A stretch of DNA of 64,000 nucleotides, taken from Methylobacterium sp. AMS5. GTDB taxonomy: Bacteria; Pseudomonadota; Alphaproteobacteria; Rhizobiales; Beijerinckiaceae. The stretch spans positions 5,151,501 through 5,215,500 of the forward strand of contig NZ_CP006992.1 in the NCBI RefSeq assembly GCF_001542815.1, written 5' to 3'. Under the pieces are notes generated by a model. That model worked only from the letters and a program-made list of their open reading frames with translations. It did no database searches and was not told the origin of the DNA. Both the position numbers and the translations under genes were made by a program. Positions 62,839 through 64,000 of the stretch are shown one piece after another (the stretch's first letter is position 1; each line of letters starts with the position of its first letter).

Positions 62839-64000
62839 ATGCTGGATACCAGCGCCGCCGCGCCGCCGCTCGACGAGGCCGCCGACCGCCGCCGACGCAT
62901 CATGGCCATTGTCGGTTCCTCGTCGGGCAATCTCGTCGAGTGGTACGACTTCTACTGCTACGCCTTCTTCGCCCTCTACTTCGCCCCGGTCTTCTTCCCG
63001 GAGGGCGACGACACCGGCCAGCTTCTAAAGTCGGCCGCGGTCTTCGCGGTGGGCTTCTTCATGCGGCCGATCGGCGGCTGGCTGTTCGGGCGCATCGCCG
63101 ACCGTCTCGGGCGCAAGACCTCGCTGATGATCTCGGTGCTGATGATGTGCGGCGGCTCGCTCGCCATCGCCCTGCTGCCGACCTACGCGACCGTCGGCCA
63201 CCTCGCGCCGGTCCTTCTCGTGATCGCGCGCATGGTGCAGGGCCTCTCCGTCGGTGGCGAGTACGGCACCAGCGCGACCTACATGAGCGAGGTCGCGACC
63301 AAGGGGCAGCGCGGATTCTTCGCCTCGTTCCAGTACGTCACGCTGATCGGCGGCCAGTTGCTCGCCTCGCTGGTGCTCGTCGTGCTTCAGAGCTTGCTCA
63401 CGGCCGAGCAACTCACGGCCTGGGGCTGGCGCATCCCCTTCGTCATCGGTGCGCTGGCGGCGGTGGTCGCCCTGTTCCTGCGCCGCTCGCTCTCCGAGAC
63501 GATGAGCGCGGAGAACAAGGATTCGAAGGAAGCGGGAACCCTCTCCGGGCTGCTCAAGCACTGGCGGGCTTTCGCCGTGGTGCTGGCCTATACGGCTGGC
63601 GGGTCGCTGTCGTTCTACACGCTCACGACCTACATGCCGAAGTACCTCTTCAACACCGCCCGTATGGACAAGGTGACCGCATCGCAGGTCACGACGGTGG
63701 CGCTGTTCGCCTACATGGTGATCCAGCCCTTCTTCGGCTGGCTCTCCGACCGGATCGGCCGGAAGACGAACATGCTGCTGTTCAGCGGCCTCGGCATGGT
63801 GATAATCGTGCCGCTGATGACGGCGATCGGCACCACCACCGACCCCGTCCTGTCCTTCTGTCTCATCATGACCGGTCTGGTCGTGATCAGCTTCTACACC
63901 GGCATCAGCGGCATCGTGAAAGCGGAGCTGTTCCCGACCCAGGTGCGTGCGCTCGGTGTCGGCCTGTCCTACGCGGTGGCCAACTCACTGTTCGGTGGCA
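62839..64000 (+). CDS. MHS-family MFS transporter, 3' end beyond the window
   Basis: At least 387 residues; runs past the window. Typical MHS subfamily sequence: [99 protein letters not shown] and a second-half [11 protein letters not shown]. Members take up alpha-ketoglutarate, proline or betaine, shikimate or citrate by proton symport. KgtP-like is the nearest by eye, but substrate is not proven. Confidence 0.93.
   Translation, partial: MLDTSAAAPPLDEAADRRRRIMAIVGSSSGNLVEWYDFYCYAFFALYFAPVFFPEGDDTGQLLKSAAVFAVGFFMRPIGGWLFGRIADRLGRKTSLMISVLMMCGGSLAIALLPTYATVGHLAPVLLVIARMVQGLSVGGEYGTSATYMSEVATKGQRGFFASFQYVTLIGGQLLASLVLVVLQSLLTAEQLTAWGWRIPFVIGALAAVVALFLRRSLSETMSAENKDSKEAGTLSGLLKHWRAFAVVLAYTAGGSLSFYTLTTYMPKYLFNTARMDKVTASQVTTVALFAYMVIQPFFGWLSDRIGRKTNMLLFSGLGMVIIVPLMTAIGTTTDPVLSFCLIMTGLVVISFYTGISGIVKAELFPTQVRALGVGLSYAVANSLFGG

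Overview
The window is high-GC chromosomal DNA from an alphaproteobacterium, most likely a Hyphomicrobiales member of the Methylobacteriaceae (Methylobacterium/Methylorubrum). This is an inference from gene content and order: the separate fabZ-lpxA-lpxI-lpxB run, secG-tpiA-SurA/PpiD-trp-moaC-moeA-lexA-comEC-gltX-gltA synteny, an alphaproteobacterial SOS box (GTTC-N7-GTTC) before lexA, and alphaproteobacterial families such as DUF1236. The region is mostly core housekeeping. I see no CRISPR array, prophage, transposase or tRNA. One short AT-rich patch (about 35.5-36.2 kb) stands out.

Layout. 0.4-6.2 kb (minus strand): an unknown secreted protein, a SixA-type phosphatase coupled to an aldo/keto reductase, an orphan MoxR-type AAA+ ATPase, and two uncharacterised membrane proteins. 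6.5-8.4 kb: a CPA2 (Kef-type) cation/proton antiporter. 8.4-17.4 kb (minus): the first half of a division/cell-wall cluster, rsmH-ftsL-ftsI-murE-murF-mraY-murD, which stops at murD. 17.8-20.7 kb (minus): RNase P RNA and NAD-dependent DNA ligase. 20.9-24 kb: small secreted proteins, a Uma2-family protein, an adenosine-kinase-like PfkB kinase and an FKBP isomerase. 24.2-28.3 kb: CoA-transferase and enoyl-CoA hydratase, a GntR/FCD regulator, and a threonine aldolase. 28.4-33.2 kb: DUF4142 protein, GCS2-family ligase, lipoprotein, S10-family peptidase, HolC, and a small secreted protein. 33.3-36 kb (minus): an operon of an unknown AT-rich gene, DUF350, DUF1190 and a glutathionylspermidine-synthase-like ATP-grasp protein.

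36.2-64 kb: pyrG, secG, an isochorismatase-family hydrolase, tpiA, a SurA/PpiD-like foldase and trpE. A chemoreceptor gene on the opposite strand separates trpE from trpG-trpD-trpC-moaC-moeA. Then come fabZ-lpxA-lpxI-lpxB-yaiI (lipid A and envelope), gltA, gltX, comEC, lexA, a Gly/Ala-rich DUF1236 protein and a truncated MHS-type transporter.

Many neighbours are translationally coupled through ATGA, GTGA or TTGA overlaps: murE/murF, rsmH/ftsL, tpiA/39652, trpC/moaC, moaC/moeA, fabZ/lpxA, lpxI/lpxB and lpxB/yaiI. The best non-coding signals are an approximately 82-bp dispersed repeat present twice in convergent intergenic gaps, a 133-bp element with 26-bp inverted ends between trpG and trpD, several strong hairpin terminators, an SOS box, and a 14-bp perfect palindrome upstream of gltA. 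I did not find a clear new multi-gene system. The best candidates for something undescribed are the AT-rich gene fused translationally to the DUF350-DUF1190-ATP-grasp operon and the membrane pair at 4.2-6.2 kb.
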